Source of the DNA: Demequina phytophila
GTDB lineage: Bacteria > Actinomycetota > Actinomycetes > Actinomycetales > Demequinaceae
DNA length: 64,000 bases
Assembly (NCBI RefSeq): GCF_000971135.1
Contig: NZ_BBLW01000009.1
Coordinates: 1 to 64,000, forward strand
Direction: 5' to 3'
Shown here: in pieces, positions 55,475 to 64,000 of the stretch
Numbering within the stretch: the first letter of the stretch is position 1
How the letters are laid out: every line of letters begins with the position of its first letter
Position numbers and translations under genes: made by a program
Notes under the pieces: generated by a model
What the model was told of the DNA's origin: nothing
What the model saw: the letters and a program-made list of their open reading frames with translations, nothing else
Database searches by the model: none

Positions 55475-56398
55475 ATGGAACGACCTCTGCTGAGCTGGGA
55501 TCCGGAGGGTGTGCAGGCCTGGGCCGCCGCCGCTCCGCAGGAGGACGCCGTGCTGCTGCACTCGCTGCGCGGCTTCATCGACGCGGGCCGGGCGGGCGCG
55601 CTGGTCGCCGACCACATCCTCGAGGAGGGCGACCCCATCCGGGTCGCGACGTTCGACATCGACCAGCTGCTCGACTACCGGTCGCGCCGCCCCGAGATGA
55701 CCTTCTCCGTCAACCAGTGGACCGCGTACGACGAGCCGCACCTCGCGCTCGACATGGTCCGCGACCAGGAGGGCGCCGCGTTCCTGCTGCTCCACGGCTT
55801 CGAGCCGGACATCCAGTGGGAGCGCTACATCGCGACGGTGCGCGAGGCGCACGACCGCCTGGGCGTGACCCTCACCCTCGGCTCGCACGGCATCCCCATG
55901 GCGGTGCCGCACACGCGCCCGCTCACGGCGACCATCCACGGCACCGACCCCGACCTGCTCCCGGACACGCCCACGATGTTCGGCACGGTCACGGTCCCCG
56001 CGTCCGCGCAGAACCTGCTCGAGTACCGGTTCGGCCAGTGGGGGCTGCCGGCCGTCAACGTCGCGGTGCACGTGCCGCACTATCTGGCGCAGTCCTCCTA
56101 CCCGCAGGCCGCCCAGCGCGCGCTCGAGGGTCTCGAGGACCTCTCGGGGCTCGACCTCGACCCGGGCGCGCTCGACGCCGCCGCGGCGCGCGCGACGGAG
56201 GAGATCGACCGTCAGCTCGCGGAGAGCGAGGAGGTCCAGGCGCTCGTCGAGGCCCTCGAGAACCAGTACGACGCGTTCCACGAGGCCCGTGGCCAGGGGC
56301 TCCCTCTCGAGGGCGGGCTGCCCTCCGCGGATGAGATCGCGGCCGAGTTCGAGAAGTTCCTCGCGCAGGAGCGACGGGATCCCCCCACTCAGCCCTGA
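55475..56398 (+). CDS. PAC2-family (proteasome assembly chaperone-like) protein
   Basis: The 307-aa protein has the PAC2 domain of Actinobacteria: LLHSLRGFIDAGRAGALVADHILE, DIDQLLDYRSRRPEM, the LLHGFEPDIQWERY segment, TLGSHGIPMAVPHTRP and VNVAVHVPHYLAQSSYPQAAQRALEGL. The C-terminal 70 residues form an acidic coiled coil. ATG 55475 has GGAAGG at a proper distance; 55469 (MIME) is an alternative. No proteasome genes are visible here. Divergent from helD. Confidence 0.9.
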   Translation: MERPLLSWDPEGVQAWAAAAPQEDAVLLHSLRGFIDAGRAGALVADHILEEGDPIRVATFDIDQLLDYRSRRPEMTFSVNQWTAYDEPHLALDMVRDQEGAAFLLLHGFEPDIQWERYIATVREAHDRLGVTLTLGSHGIPMAVPHTRPLTATIHGTDPDLLPDTPTMFGTVTVPASAQNLLEYRFGQWGLPAVNVAVHVPHYLAQSSYPQAAQRALEGLEDLSGLDLDPGALDAAAARATEEIDRQLAESEEVQALVEALENQYDAFHEARGQGLPLEGGLPSADEIAAEFEKFLAQERRDPPTQP

Positions 56399-56430
56399 TT
56401 TCTGCCATGCTTGCCCCGGTTGCAAGAACG

Positions 56431-56542
56431 TAGTGTGCATGAACCTGTCTCACCTGGGTCGGGGAGCGGCATTGCGGCGACAAGGTGGGGCACGGGGCCC
56501 CGCCTTCCCGTCCTCCGGGCAAGAAGGTAAGGAATGACAGGC
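56431..56542 (+). promoter_or_regulatory. Structured leader of the cold-shock gene
   Basis: A TAGTGT hexamer (56431) may be the -10. The roughly 100-nt leader then contains the hairpins AAGGTGGGGC/GCCCCGCCTT (56482-56506) and CCCG-tcctc-CGGG (56507-56519) just before the AAGGA site at 56529. A long folded leader is typical of temperature-responsive csp mRNAs. Confidence 0.4.
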
Positions 56543-56746
56543 ATGGCACAGGGCTCTGTGAAGTGGTTCAACGCGGAGAAGGGTTACGGCTTCATCGCTC
56601 AGGACGGTGGCGGCGCGGACGTCTTCGTTCACTACTCGGCGATCGAGACCGACGGCTACCGCTCCCTCGAGGAGGCGCAGCGCGTCGAGTTCGAGGTGAC
56701 CAACGGCCCGAAGGGCCCGCAGGCGGAGAAGGTCCGCCCGCTCTGA
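56543..56746 (+). CDS. CspA-family cold-shock protein
   Basis: The 67-aa single cold-shock domain has both RNA-binding motifs: [12 protein letters not shown] (RNP1) and DVFVHYSAI (RNP2). The start MAQGSVKWF at 56543 gives the family length, with AAGGA 9 nt upstream; an ATG three codons earlier is possible. It is an RNA chaperone, and the gene is monocistronic with its own leader and terminator. Confidence 0.95.
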   Translation: MAQGSVKWFNAEKGYGFIAQDGGGADVFVHYSAIETDGYRSLEEAQRVEFEVTNGPKGPQAEKVRPL

Positions 56747-56760
56747 GTTCGAGCATCGGC

Positions 56761-56788
56761 GGCCGTCGTCCCGGGAGGGGCGGCGGCC
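56761..56788 (+). terminator. Hairpin after the cold-shock gene
   Basis: GGCCGTCGTCCC and GGGGCGGCGGCC pair over 12 bp with two G-T pairs around a GGGA loop, 15 bp after the stop. A GGACGATGC copy follows at 56804. Confidence 0.6.
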
Positions 56789-56828
56789 GTCGTCGTTCCC
56801 GGGGGACGATGCGGCGGCCGGGGGCCTG

Positions 56829-57608
56829 TCAGCCGGTCCAGTCGGTCGCCACGCCCGTCGGCAGCGGGGCGGATCCGGCGTAGCGGCGGAGCGGCGTCAG
56901 GTCGAGGCTGCCGCCCTTGACCGCCGCCAGGACCACGTTGCCGCGCCGCCTGCCCTTGAGCACGGCGTGCTCGCCGATCGCGGCCACGTCGTCGAACGCG
57001 CCGCGTGCCGCCGCGACGTCGGCGGCCGCCGTGGGGTCGCCCGGGCGCGTGCCCACGTTGGCGAGCACCAGCCCGCGCGGCCGCAGCGCCCGCGCCGCGT
57101 GCCCCCACCACTCGGGGCCGGCGAGCGCGACGGGCGTCGCGTCCCCCGCGAACGCGTCGCGCACCACGAGGTCGAGGCTCTCGTCCCGCCGGGACGCGAC
57201 GGCCTCGAGACCGTCCTGGGCGCGGATGCGAAGACGCGGCGCGCGCGGCAGGTCCCACCACCCACGGACGAGCTCGGGGAGCGTCGCGTCGACGTCCACC
57301 GCGATGTGTCCCGAGTCCGGAAGCCGGTGAGCGAGGTGGCGGGGGAACGCGCAGGCAGCGGCGCCCACGTGGAGCGCCAGCAGGCGCGGGGGAGGCCCCC
57401 ACGCGTCCACCACGGCGGACAGGTGCCGCATGTACTCGAACGCCAGGACATCGGGATCCGCGTCCAGCGGAGAGCTGGGAACTCCATTGACCCACAGGAA
57501 CGTTGTCCCATCGGGCTCGTCGCGCAGCTCTGCGACGCCGGTCGCGATGGTGAACTCGACGCCACGGGGCACGTCCGGGGCGACGCGAGGGTTCCGCTGG
57601 CGTGGCAT
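56829..57608 (-). CDS. Spermidine-synthase-like methyltransferase-fold protein
   Basis: The 259-aa protein has the Rossmann core of spermidine synthases: LALHVGAAACAFPRHLAHRLPDSG for nucleotide binding, HIAVDVDATLPELVRGWW, QDGLEAVASRRDESLDLVVRDAFAGDATP and ALRPRGLVLANVGTRPG. The GGGxG and catalytic Asp pattern of true polyamine synthases is degenerate, so aminopropyl transfer is doubtful. ATG start with a leaderless-type TAGGGT. Confidence 0.75.
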   Translation of the reverse strand: MPRQRNPRVAPDVPRGVEFTIATGVAELRDEPDGTTFLWVNGVPSSPLDADPDVLAFEYMRHLSAVVDAWGPPPRLLALHVGAAACAFPRHLAHRLPDSGHIAVDVDATLPELVRGWWDLPRAPRLRIRAQDGLEAVASRRDESLDLVVRDAFAGDATPVALAGPEWWGHAARALRPRGLVLANVGTRPGDPTAAADVAAARGAFDDVAAIGEHAVLKGRRRGNVVLAAVKGGSLDLTPLRRYAGSAPLPTGVATDWTG

Positions 57609-57614
57609 GGCCTC

Positions 57615-57633
57615 ACCCTAGACGCTCGTCTAG
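57615..57633. promoter_or_regulatory. CTAGACG-CT-CGTCTAG palindrome over a divergent promoter
   Basis: CTAGACGCTCGTCTAG (57618-57633) is a perfect 7-2-7 palindrome. It overlaps TAGGGT (minus strand, 57615-57620), 6 nt before the spermidine-synthase-like ATG. The DUF3040 gene's TAGACT -10 follows at 57654. The position suits an operator acting on the minus-strand gene or both. Confidence 0.45.
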
Positions 57634-57690
57634 CCCGGGCGACGCGCGACGGATAGACTTGACCACACGGTGCATCGGAAGGAGGGCGAG

Positions 57691-58056
57691 ATGCCGCTGT
57701 CGGAATACGAGCAGCGCGTTCTCGAGCAGCTCGAGAGGGATCTCGGCTCGGACGCCAAGCTCGGCTCTGCGATGGCGCGGGCGTCGAGGCCCCGCGGTCG
57801 CTATGTGTGGGCAGGGGTCGGCGTCGTCGCCGGTCTCGGGATCGTCGTGACGGGCGCGGTCACCCAGCTGATCATCGTGGGCGTGGCAGGGTTCGCCGTC
57901 ATGCTGGCGGCGGCGGTCTGGGCGTTGCTCGCGCCCCGTCCCGTCGGCAGCAGGCCCTCCGCGGGCGGCGACTCGCGCCGGCGCAAGGCCGACAAGAACT
58001 TCATGGCCCGCATGGAGGAGCGCTTCGAGCGCCGCCGCGAGCAGGGCGACATCTAG
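57691..58056 (+). CDS. DUF3040 membrane protein
   Basis: The 121-aa protein starts with the DUF3040 signature MPLSEYEQRVLEQLERDL, has two hydrophobic helices (about residues 44-85) and a basic C-terminal segment (RRRKADKNFMARMEERFERRR). GGAAGGAGG precedes the ATG. The family is actinobacteria-specific and often near mraZ/division genes, as here. Function unknown. Confidence 0.9.
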   Translation: MPLSEYEQRVLEQLERDLGSDAKLGSAMARASRPRGRYVWAGVGVVAGLGIVVTGAVTQLIIVGVAGFAVMLAAAVWALLAPRPVGSRPSAGGDSRRRKADKNFMARMEERFERRREQGDI

Positions 58057-58092
58057 TTTCTGTGGTGCCGTTGCGGATGAATCCGTAGCGCG

Positions 58093-58124
58093 GAGAAGGC
58101 CTCGGCAGATGCCGAGGCCTTCTC
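58093..58124. terminator. Strong bidirectional terminator
   Basis: GAGAAGGCCTCGGC (58093-58106) pairs perfectly with GCCGAGGCCTTCTC (58111-58124) around AGAT, between the convergent DUF3040 and transglutaminase genes. It has T/A-containing edges on both sides. Confidence 0.85.
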
Positions 58125-58154
58125 GCATGCCTGCGTCCGGTAGCCGCGGGGCCC

Positions 58155-60314
58155 TCACCCGCGCGCGCGGGCGCCCTTCTCCACGTCCTTCGCCGCCTCC
58201 GCCACCACGTTCGCCCACCCGCTGAGGACGTCGACCGCGACGCCGCTGCCCGACGGCGCGTACCGCTGGTCCTCGACCGCCGCGCGCAACGACGCGAGGG
58301 CGACCCACGCATCGTCCCCCAGCGCGGGACCGTCGTTGAGGATGGCCAGCTCCGTCTCGGCCGGCGTGAGCGTCTCGTCACCCGCGCGCGGACCGATCCT
58401 GCGCCGCATCGACGCCCACGCGCTCTCCGCGTCCGTGATCGACGCCGCGCCCCTGCGAGCGCGCCACCACAGAAGCGCCGAGCCGGCTGCCACGACGATC
58501 ACCAGGACCGCCACCACGATCCATGACGCGGACGGCCCGCGATCGGCGGCGGCGGGCGCGGGCCCCGCCGATGGCTCGGCCGTCGGGAGCGGACGGTCGG
58601 GCTGAGCGGTGGGTCGCGTGGTGTCGCGGATGTCGGGCACGGGGGCCAGGTCCTGCTGGTCGGGCGTCGCGTAGGCGGGACGCTGGCCGGTCTGGACCGC
58701 GGGCGTGGGCTCGAAGCGCACCCACCCGTGACCGGGGAAGTAGAGCTCCGGCCAGGCGTGCGCGTCACGGCCACGCACCACGAAGCGTCCGTCCGACTCC
58801 GCGCCGCCCAGGTACCCGATGGCCATGCGCGCAGGGATGTCGAGGGTGCGCGACATGATCACCATCGCGGTGGCGAACTGCACGCAGTAGCCGCGTCCGT
58901 CCGCGAGGAACGCCGACACCGCGTCGCCGCCCGACGGGGCGACGTCGGTGCTGTACTGGAAGTTGGGCCCGCGCAGGTACTCCTGCAGCAGCAGGGCGGT
59001 CTCGTAGCGGTCCGTCGCGGGAGAGGTGACAGCCTCCGCGACCTTCCGGACCTTGTCGATGTCGATGCGCTCGTTGAGCTCGAGGTAGCGGTCGGGGACC
59101 GCGGAGTCGCCTCCGCCGGCGATGAGCCCGTCCGCCTCGCGCAGCGACTCCTCGGTGTGGAAGTCGCCGGCCGAACGGACCGTGTAGGTGAGCCCCACCG
59201 TTCCCTCGGGGCGGCCGATCAGGACCTCGTCGGTGGACGCGTCGTACGTCCACTCGTCGCCGGCGGCGAGCGACCGCGGCGCCGACGGCACCGGCACGCG
59301 CGTCTCGGCTGAGTTGCCGATCGCGATGGTCGCGGTGCTCGGCTCGGAGATGAGCGGGTCGAGGAGATCCTCCGGCCACAGCACGCCCGTGGCCGGGCGC
59401 ATGTCGCCCTCGGGGTCGCGGTCCCACCGGGTGCCGTCGAACGTGCCGAACGAGTAGGCGCGGAGCACGTCGAGGCGGCCGTCGCTCGACGTGTAGGTGA
59501 GCACGGGCTCGGTGGACTGCTCCGTGAGCGAGTGACGTAGGTCGATCTCGAGGTCGAGCCGGGACGCCCCGCCGAGCTCCGCGGGCAGGGTGAGGCGGGG
59601 CATCGCGCCCCAGCCGGGCCCGCCGATCGCGAGCGGCGCGGCGACGAGCGCCACCAGCACCGCCGTCACCGTGGCCGCGAGGGCGGCCGCGGGCGGTGCC
59701 GGGGCGGCCCCGTCGCGCGCGCGAGCGCGCCACGGACCGCGGTCGCTACGGCGGGACAGCGCGATCACCGCGAGCCATGCCGCGAGGGCGCCCGCGAGCA
59801 CCACGGTGGCGACGCGGCGTTCGAGCGTGAGCGCCGGCAGCCACGGCGCGAGCAGCAGGAAGCCGGACGACGCGGCGAAGCCCGCGCCCACCGCGACGGC
59901 GTCGACCGCGAGGAACAGGCTCACCACGGCGAGCGTGATGCCTCCCGCGAGCGAGGACTCGACCTCGGCGGGCGCGACGGTGTGCTGCGCGTACCAGACG
60001 GCACGCTCGGCGACGAGCCGGATCCCCTCGAGGGTCTCCCCGCGCGGGAACCATGAGGTGCCCCCGTCGAGCGTGGGCACGTACGCGACCATGATGAGCC
60101 ACGCACCGGCGATGCCGCCGGCGACGGTGGGCAGGAACGGTCGGCCGGTGGCGAGCCTCGTGAGCACCACCACGGCCGCCGTCGCGGCGAGCACCGCGGC
60201 CATGGGGCGCAGCCAGTCCCCGAAGACCACCAGTCCCGACAGCCCGCCCACGCCGAGGCCCGCCGCGATCGCGATGAGCGGCGTGGCGACCAGCCGCCAG
60301 CGGCCCCCGTTCAC
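58155..60314 (-). CDS. Membrane transglutaminase-like protein (DUF3488/TgpA type)
   Basis: The 719-aa protein has five to six N-terminal helices (about residues 8-235) and a DUF3488 extracytoplasmic segment. The transglutaminase core has catalytic Cys in DGRGYCVQFATAM (about 475), His in GRDAHAWPELYF (about 517) and the following acid. One more helix (about 605-625) precedes a cytoplasmic tail with DUF4129-like sequence. GTG start overlapping the DUF58 stop (GTGA). The moxR-DUF58-transglutaminase operon is a common actinobacterial set; the substrate is unknown. Confidence 0.92.
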   Translation of the reverse strand: MNGGRWRLVATPLIAIAAGLGVGGLSGLVVFGDWLRPMAAVLAATAAVVVLTRLATGRPFLPTVAGGIAGAWLIMVAYVPTLDGGTSWFPRGETLEGIRLVAERAVWYAQHTVAPAEVESSLAGGITLAVVSLFLAVDAVAVGAGFAASSGFLLLAPWLPALTLERRVATVVLAGALAAWLAVIALSRRSDRGPWRARARDGAAPAPPAAALAATVTAVLVALVAAPLAIGGPGWGAMPRLTLPAELGGASRLDLEIDLRHSLTEQSTEPVLTYTSSDGRLDVLRAYSFGTFDGTRWDRDPEGDMRPATGVLWPEDLLDPLISEPSTATIAIGNSAETRVPVPSAPRSLAAGDEWTYDASTDEVLIGRPEGTVGLTYTVRSAGDFHTEESLREADGLIAGGGDSAVPDRYLELNERIDIDKVRKVAEAVTSPATDRYETALLLQEYLRGPNFQYSTDVAPSGGDAVSAFLADGRGYCVQFATAMVIMSRTLDIPARMAIGYLGGAESDGRFVVRGRDAHAWPELYFPGHGWVRFEPTPAVQTGQRPAYATPDQQDLAPVPDIRDTTRPTAQPDRPLPTAEPSAGPAPAAADRGPSASWIVVAVLVIVVAAGSALLWWRARRGAASITDAESAWASMRRRIGPRAGDETLTPAETELAILNDGPALGDDAWVALASLRAAVEDQRYAPSGSGVAVDVLSGWANVVAEAAKDVEKGARARG

Positions 60315-61563
60315 ACGACCTCTTCCGCGAGGAGCCTCGCCCAGGCATCCTCAAGGCGTTCCGGCTCGATGGAGGCGACCGCGCGCCACCCTGATGCCGT
60401 GAGCGACTGGACGGTGCGGTCGGCGCGCGCGCGTGCGGGCTCCGGTGCGCGGACGATCGCCCACGCGCGACCCGTCTCGCCCAACGGCGCGAGCGCCCGC
60501 AGCGCGACCGTGCCCGAGGGTTCGATGACCGCCACCACGACGTCGCGGTGTCCCGGGTCGAGCCGGCCGGCACCCGCCGCGATGAGCCGATCCGACTCGG
60601 CGGTGCTCTCCGTGGGGACCAGGTCGACGGTCGAGTCGAGGAGCGCGGCCCTCGCGGATTCCGCGGCGCGACCGTGGGTGTCGTGCACCGAGGTCTCCTG
60701 GGTGCCGGCGATGAGGCGCACGGGGTGGCCCGCCTCGACCACCGACAGCGCGACCGACGCCGCGGCCGTGATCGCCCACTCGAGGCCGCTCGGGGCGGGA
60801 GGGAGGCCCAGCAGGATGGTGGCGGCGGTACGACCCTGCTGCTCCTCGGACCTCACGAGCAGCGTGCCGCGGCGAGCCGAGGACGCCCAGTGGACCCGGC
60901 GCAGGTCGTCGCCGTCGCGGTAGTCCCGCAGCGACGCGTCATCCGCCGCTGGGGTCCGCGCCCCTGCATGCGCGCGGTCCGCGCTTCCCATGAGCTCGCC
61001 CGCGCTCGCGGCCAGGTCCACGACGGTGGGCCACACGGCGACCTCGACGGCGGTGCCGACCGCGCGGTCCGACCAGGCCAGGCCGAACGGGTCCGCTGCC
61101 CGCGCCAGCGCCGGACCGAGCAGCCAGCGGCCGCGGCGCGACGGCTCCAGGCGGTAGCGCAGCTCGACGGTCCCGGACCGCCGGGAGATCGCGGCACGGG
61201 TCCCGGCGCCGCCCGTCAGCTCGGCCGCGGCCTGCTCGCGCAGCCGCATCGCGCGGGCCAGCGCCCCGCGCACCGCGACCCGCACCGTCACCTGTGCGGG
61301 CGCGCCCGCGCTGAGCGTGGCCGGGCTCACCTCACGGGTGACCGCGTGCACGCGCGCCCGGGTGGTGAGCACCTGCGCGACGATCCACGCCGCCGCGACC
61401 GCGGCGGCCGCGAGCACCGTCGCGCCGATGAGGACCAGGGGAGCGGAGGCGAACCCGACCCCCACCAGCAGCAGCGCTCCGCCGCCGGCGGCGAGGCCCA
61501 CCCCGCGGGGGGTCACGACGGTCTCCGCGTCCTGGTCGCGACGCACCGGGGACGTCAGCCTCC

Positions 61564-61567
<4 letters not shown>
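60311..61567 (-). CDS. DUF58 family membrane protein
   Basis: The 418-aa protein has two hydrophobic segments (about residues 22-66), a beta-rich extracytoplasmic-like region, and the DUF58 signature RDYRDGDDLRRVHWASSARRGTLLVRS (about 215-240), followed by a VWA-like domain with partly missing metal residues. It overlaps moxR upstream (ATGA) and the transglutaminase downstream. Such proteins act as partners of MoxR ATPases. Confidence 0.9.
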
Positions 61568-62559
<992 letters not shown>

Positions 62560-62583
62560 GGGTTCCCCTCTCCCCTTGGTCCG

Positions 62584-62589
62584 AGCCTA
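62584..62589 (-). promoter_or_regulatory. TAGGCT -10 element of the moxR operon
   Basis: On the minus strand TAGGCT lies 24 nt before the ATG, with a ribosome-binding site in between, so this transcript has a short leader unlike the leaderless genes. Confidence 0.45.
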
Positions 62590-62700
62590 GTTGAGGCGTG
62601 TACGCCCGGGCGAGAGAGATTTCCCTCCACCGCTTTGACGCTCGGACTACCTGGTGTTTTGGTGAAATGTAGCGAAGTATCTGCCGATTTTCCGAGACAT

Positions 62701-62726
62701 GTGGAGGGAAGTGGAGTAAAGTGGGG
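62701..62726. promoter_or_regulatory. MraZ-type operator: three 10-bp-phased GTGGRG repeats
   Basis: GTGGAGGGAA, GTGGAGTAAA and GTGGGGGC begin at 62701, 62711 and 62721, exactly one helical turn apart, 38 bp before mraZ. MraZ is known to bind TGGGN direct repeats spaced by five bases in its own promoter. The preceding 60 bp are A/T-rich for this genome and should contain the promoter. Confidence 0.88.
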
Positions 62727-62763
62727 GCATCGGGAGGGACAGGGAGCCTGAGGGGAGGGGCCG

Positions 62764-63231
62764 ATGTCTGAGAGCACGACGTTCGGCCTCGGGCCCACGG
62801 GTGTGTTCCTGGGCACCTTCACGCCGCGCCTCGACGACAAGGGGCGGCTGATCCTCCCGGCGAAGTTCCGTGGTCGGCTCGCGTCGGGGCTGGTCGCAAC
62901 CCGCGGTCTCGACCGCTGCGTGTTCCTCTTCCCGCTGGACGAGTTCGCGCTCATCCACGACCGGCTGCGCCGCGCGCCGCTCGAGAACAAGGCGGCGCGG
63001 GACTACCTGCGCAGCTTCCTCGGGCACGCGAGCGACGACATCCCCGACAAGCAGGGCCGGATCCTGCTGTCGCAGCCGCTGCGCCGCTATGCGGGGCTCG
63101 AGCGCGACGTCGCCGTGGTGGGCATGGGCTCGCGAGTCGAGATCTGGGACGCGGAGCGATGGGAGCAGTACCTGGAGGCCGGCGAGGACGCGTATGCGGA
63201 GACGGCGGCAGAGATCTTCGACGACATGTAG
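62764..63231 (+). CDS. mraZ: Transcriptional regulator MraZ
   Basis: The 155-aa protein consists of two SpoVT/AbrB-like domains, each with a D-x3-R-type motif: DDKGRLILPAKFRGRL (about residues 23-38) and DKQGRILLSQPLRRYAGLERDVAVVG (about 98-123). MraZ autoregulates the division and cell-wall cluster. GGGGAGGGG precedes the ATG. It is the first gene of the dcw cluster that continues beyond the window. Confidence 0.96.
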   Translation: MSESTTFGLGPTGVFLGTFTPRLDDKGRLILPAKFRGRLASGLVATRGLDRCVFLFPLDEFALIHDRLRRAPLENKAARDYLRSFLGHASDDIPDKQGRILLSQPLRRYAGLERDVAVVGMGSRVEIWDAERWEQYLEAGEDAYAETAAEIFDDM

Positions 63232-63237
63232 GAGCGC

Positions 63238-63315
63238 GTGCCCCGTGGCCTCCTCCCGGATCGCTCTGGCGGACTTCCCCCCGCCAGAGGAGCTCGGAGG
63301 GAGACCACGGGGCAC
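63238..63315 (+). ncRNA. mraW RNA motif between mraZ and rsmH
   Basis: A long hairpin: GTGCCCCGTGG (63238-63248) pairs with CCACGGGGCAC (63305-63315) and CTCTGGCGG (63264-63272) with CCGCCAGAG (63281-63289), with a partly paired C/T-rich and G/A-rich internal part. The terminal loop is ACTTCCCC. Rfam's mraW motif, found upstream of mraW (rsmH) in Actinobacteria, is a hairpin with a conserved CUUCCCC loop, so position, structure and loop all agree. Its function is not established. Confidence 0.88.
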
Positions 63316-63339
63316 GGGCGGACCGGGAGAGGAGGGGCG

Positions 63340-64000
63340 ATGGGCGAGAACGGGAACGATGCGCGTGAGGACGCGGCGTCGCGCCACCGACCGGTGATGC
63401 TCGACCGCTGCGTCGACCTCCTCGCGCCCGCCCTCGACCACGAGGGCGCCGTCGCGATCGACGGCACGCTCGGCATGGGCGGCCACACCGAGGGCATCCT
63501 CGAGCGCTGCCCGCAGGCCCGCGTGGTCGGCATCGACCGCGACCCGCAGGCCATCGCGCTCGCGTCGGCGCGGCTCGCGCGGTTCGGGGACCGGTTCATC
63601 GCCCACCACGCCGAGTACGACGACATCGCCGGCGCGCTCGCGGCCGCCGGCGTCGACCACGCGGACGGCATCCTGCTCGACCTCGGCGTCAGCTCGCTGC
63701 AGATCGACGACGCCGAGCGCGGCTTCTCATACGCGCAGGACGCGCCGCTCGACATGCGTATGAACCCGGGCGACCCGGTCTCGGCGGCGGACCTCCTGCG
63801 CGACGCCGACGAGCGCGAGCTCGCACGGATCCTGCGCGAGTACGGCGAGGAGCGCTTCGCCGCGAAGATCGCGCGTTCCATCGTGCGACGCCGCGAGACG
63901 GACCCGATCACCCGCTCGACCGAGCTCGTCGACCTCGTCCGCGCCTGCATCCCGGCCGCGACGCGCACGCCGGGCGCGGGCAACCCTGCCAAGCGCACGT
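63340..64000 (+). CDS. rsmH: 16S rRNA (cytosine(1402)-N(4))-methyltransferase (3' end outside window)
   Basis: RsmH (MraW) methylates N4 of C1402 in 16S rRNA. The visible 220 residues have the family start RHRPVMLDRCVDLLAP, the SAM motif DGTLGMGGHTEGIL, GIDRDPQAIALA, and GILLDLGVSSLQIDDAERGFSY with DAPLDMRMNPGDP. The ATG has GGAGGGG in front. It runs off the window in frame. Second gene of the dcw cluster. Confidence 0.96.
   Translation, partial: MGENGNDAREDAASRHRPVMLDRCVDLLAPALDHEGAVAIDGTLGMGGHTEGILERCPQARVVGIDRDPQAIALASARLARFGDRFIAHHAEYDDIAGALAAAGVDHADGILLDLGVSSLQIDDAERGFSYAQDAPLDMRMNPGDPVSAADLLRDADERELARILREYGEERFAAKIARSIVRRRETDPITRSTELVDLVRACIPAATRTPGAGNPAKRT

Noticed and set aside
2689-58317. 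GGACGATGC as KOPS (FtsK-orienting) or Chi sequence
   Set aside because: Those motifs are strongly strand-biased along a replichore; here the two orientations are balanced (15 and 14).
2689-58317. GGACGATGC explained by codon preference for Asp-Asp-Ala or Ala-Ser-Ser
   Set aside because: A third of the copies are intergenic, some as perfect inverted pairs, and flanking bases are also conserved.

Overview
The window is about 72% G+C and its gene order is typical of Actinomycetota, most likely a Micrococcales lineage. The indicators are infB-rbfA-truB-ribF-rpsO-pnp, dapA-rnj-ftsK, pgsA-cinA-clgR-DUF3046-recA-recX, miaB-miaA-dapF, lexA divergent from a LysM division inhibitor followed by nrdR, and mraZ-rsmH at the start of the division/cell-wall cluster. 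There is no rRNA, tRNA, CRISPR array, phage or insertion sequence. This is a core chromosomal segment with a few accessory insertions.

Layout. 1-7310: translation and RNA metabolism (IF-2, RbfA, TruB, RibF, S15, PNPase), with a structured pnp leader. 7551-8870: an M16 peptidase. 9000-15055: a five-gene cluster for a MacAB-like ABC exporter with two HlyD-type adaptors and a lipoprotein. 15099-20562: dapB, a small membrane protein, acetyltransferases, AzlCD and thyA-folA. 20617-25413: accessory genes, namely a secreted tandem-repeat protein resembling the BLIP fold, a SulP transporter divergent from an alkylsulfatase, and a cupin. 25463-33071: dapA, RNase J, FtsK and a GGDEF/EAL protein. 33086-39519: a CapA-like protein, then pgsA through recX and RNase Y. 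39523-45650: miaB, miaA, dapF, a YdeI-like protein, an RsmC-like methyltransferase and hflX. 45647-52196: the SOS/nucleotide block (dinG, lexA, LysM inhibitor, nrdR), a DEAD-box helicase and serA. 52292-60314: a metzincin, HelD, PAC2, cold-shock protein, spermidine-synthase-like protein, DUF3040 and a transglutaminase. 60311-62559: DUF58 and MoxR. 62764-64000: mraZ and rsmH (cut by the window end).

Regulation visible in the sequence: a consensus LexA box before recA and three between lexA and the LysM gene, three 10-bp-phased MraZ-type boxes before mraZ, an mraW-type RNA hairpin with an ACTTCCCC loop before rsmH, a candidate Actino-pnp leader, and many genes with a TANNNT -10 element only 6-8 nt before the start codon, suggesting leaderless mRNAs.

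The most striking unexplained signal is a 9-mer, GGACGATGC (extended GGGACGATGCG). I counted 29 exact copies on both strands by eye, where under one is expected from base composition. Ten lie in the roughly 5% of the window that is intergenic, two pairs form inverted repeats, and the coding copies sit mostly in linkers and tails. Its behaviour resembles a DNA-uptake-sequence or HIP1-type dispersed motif.
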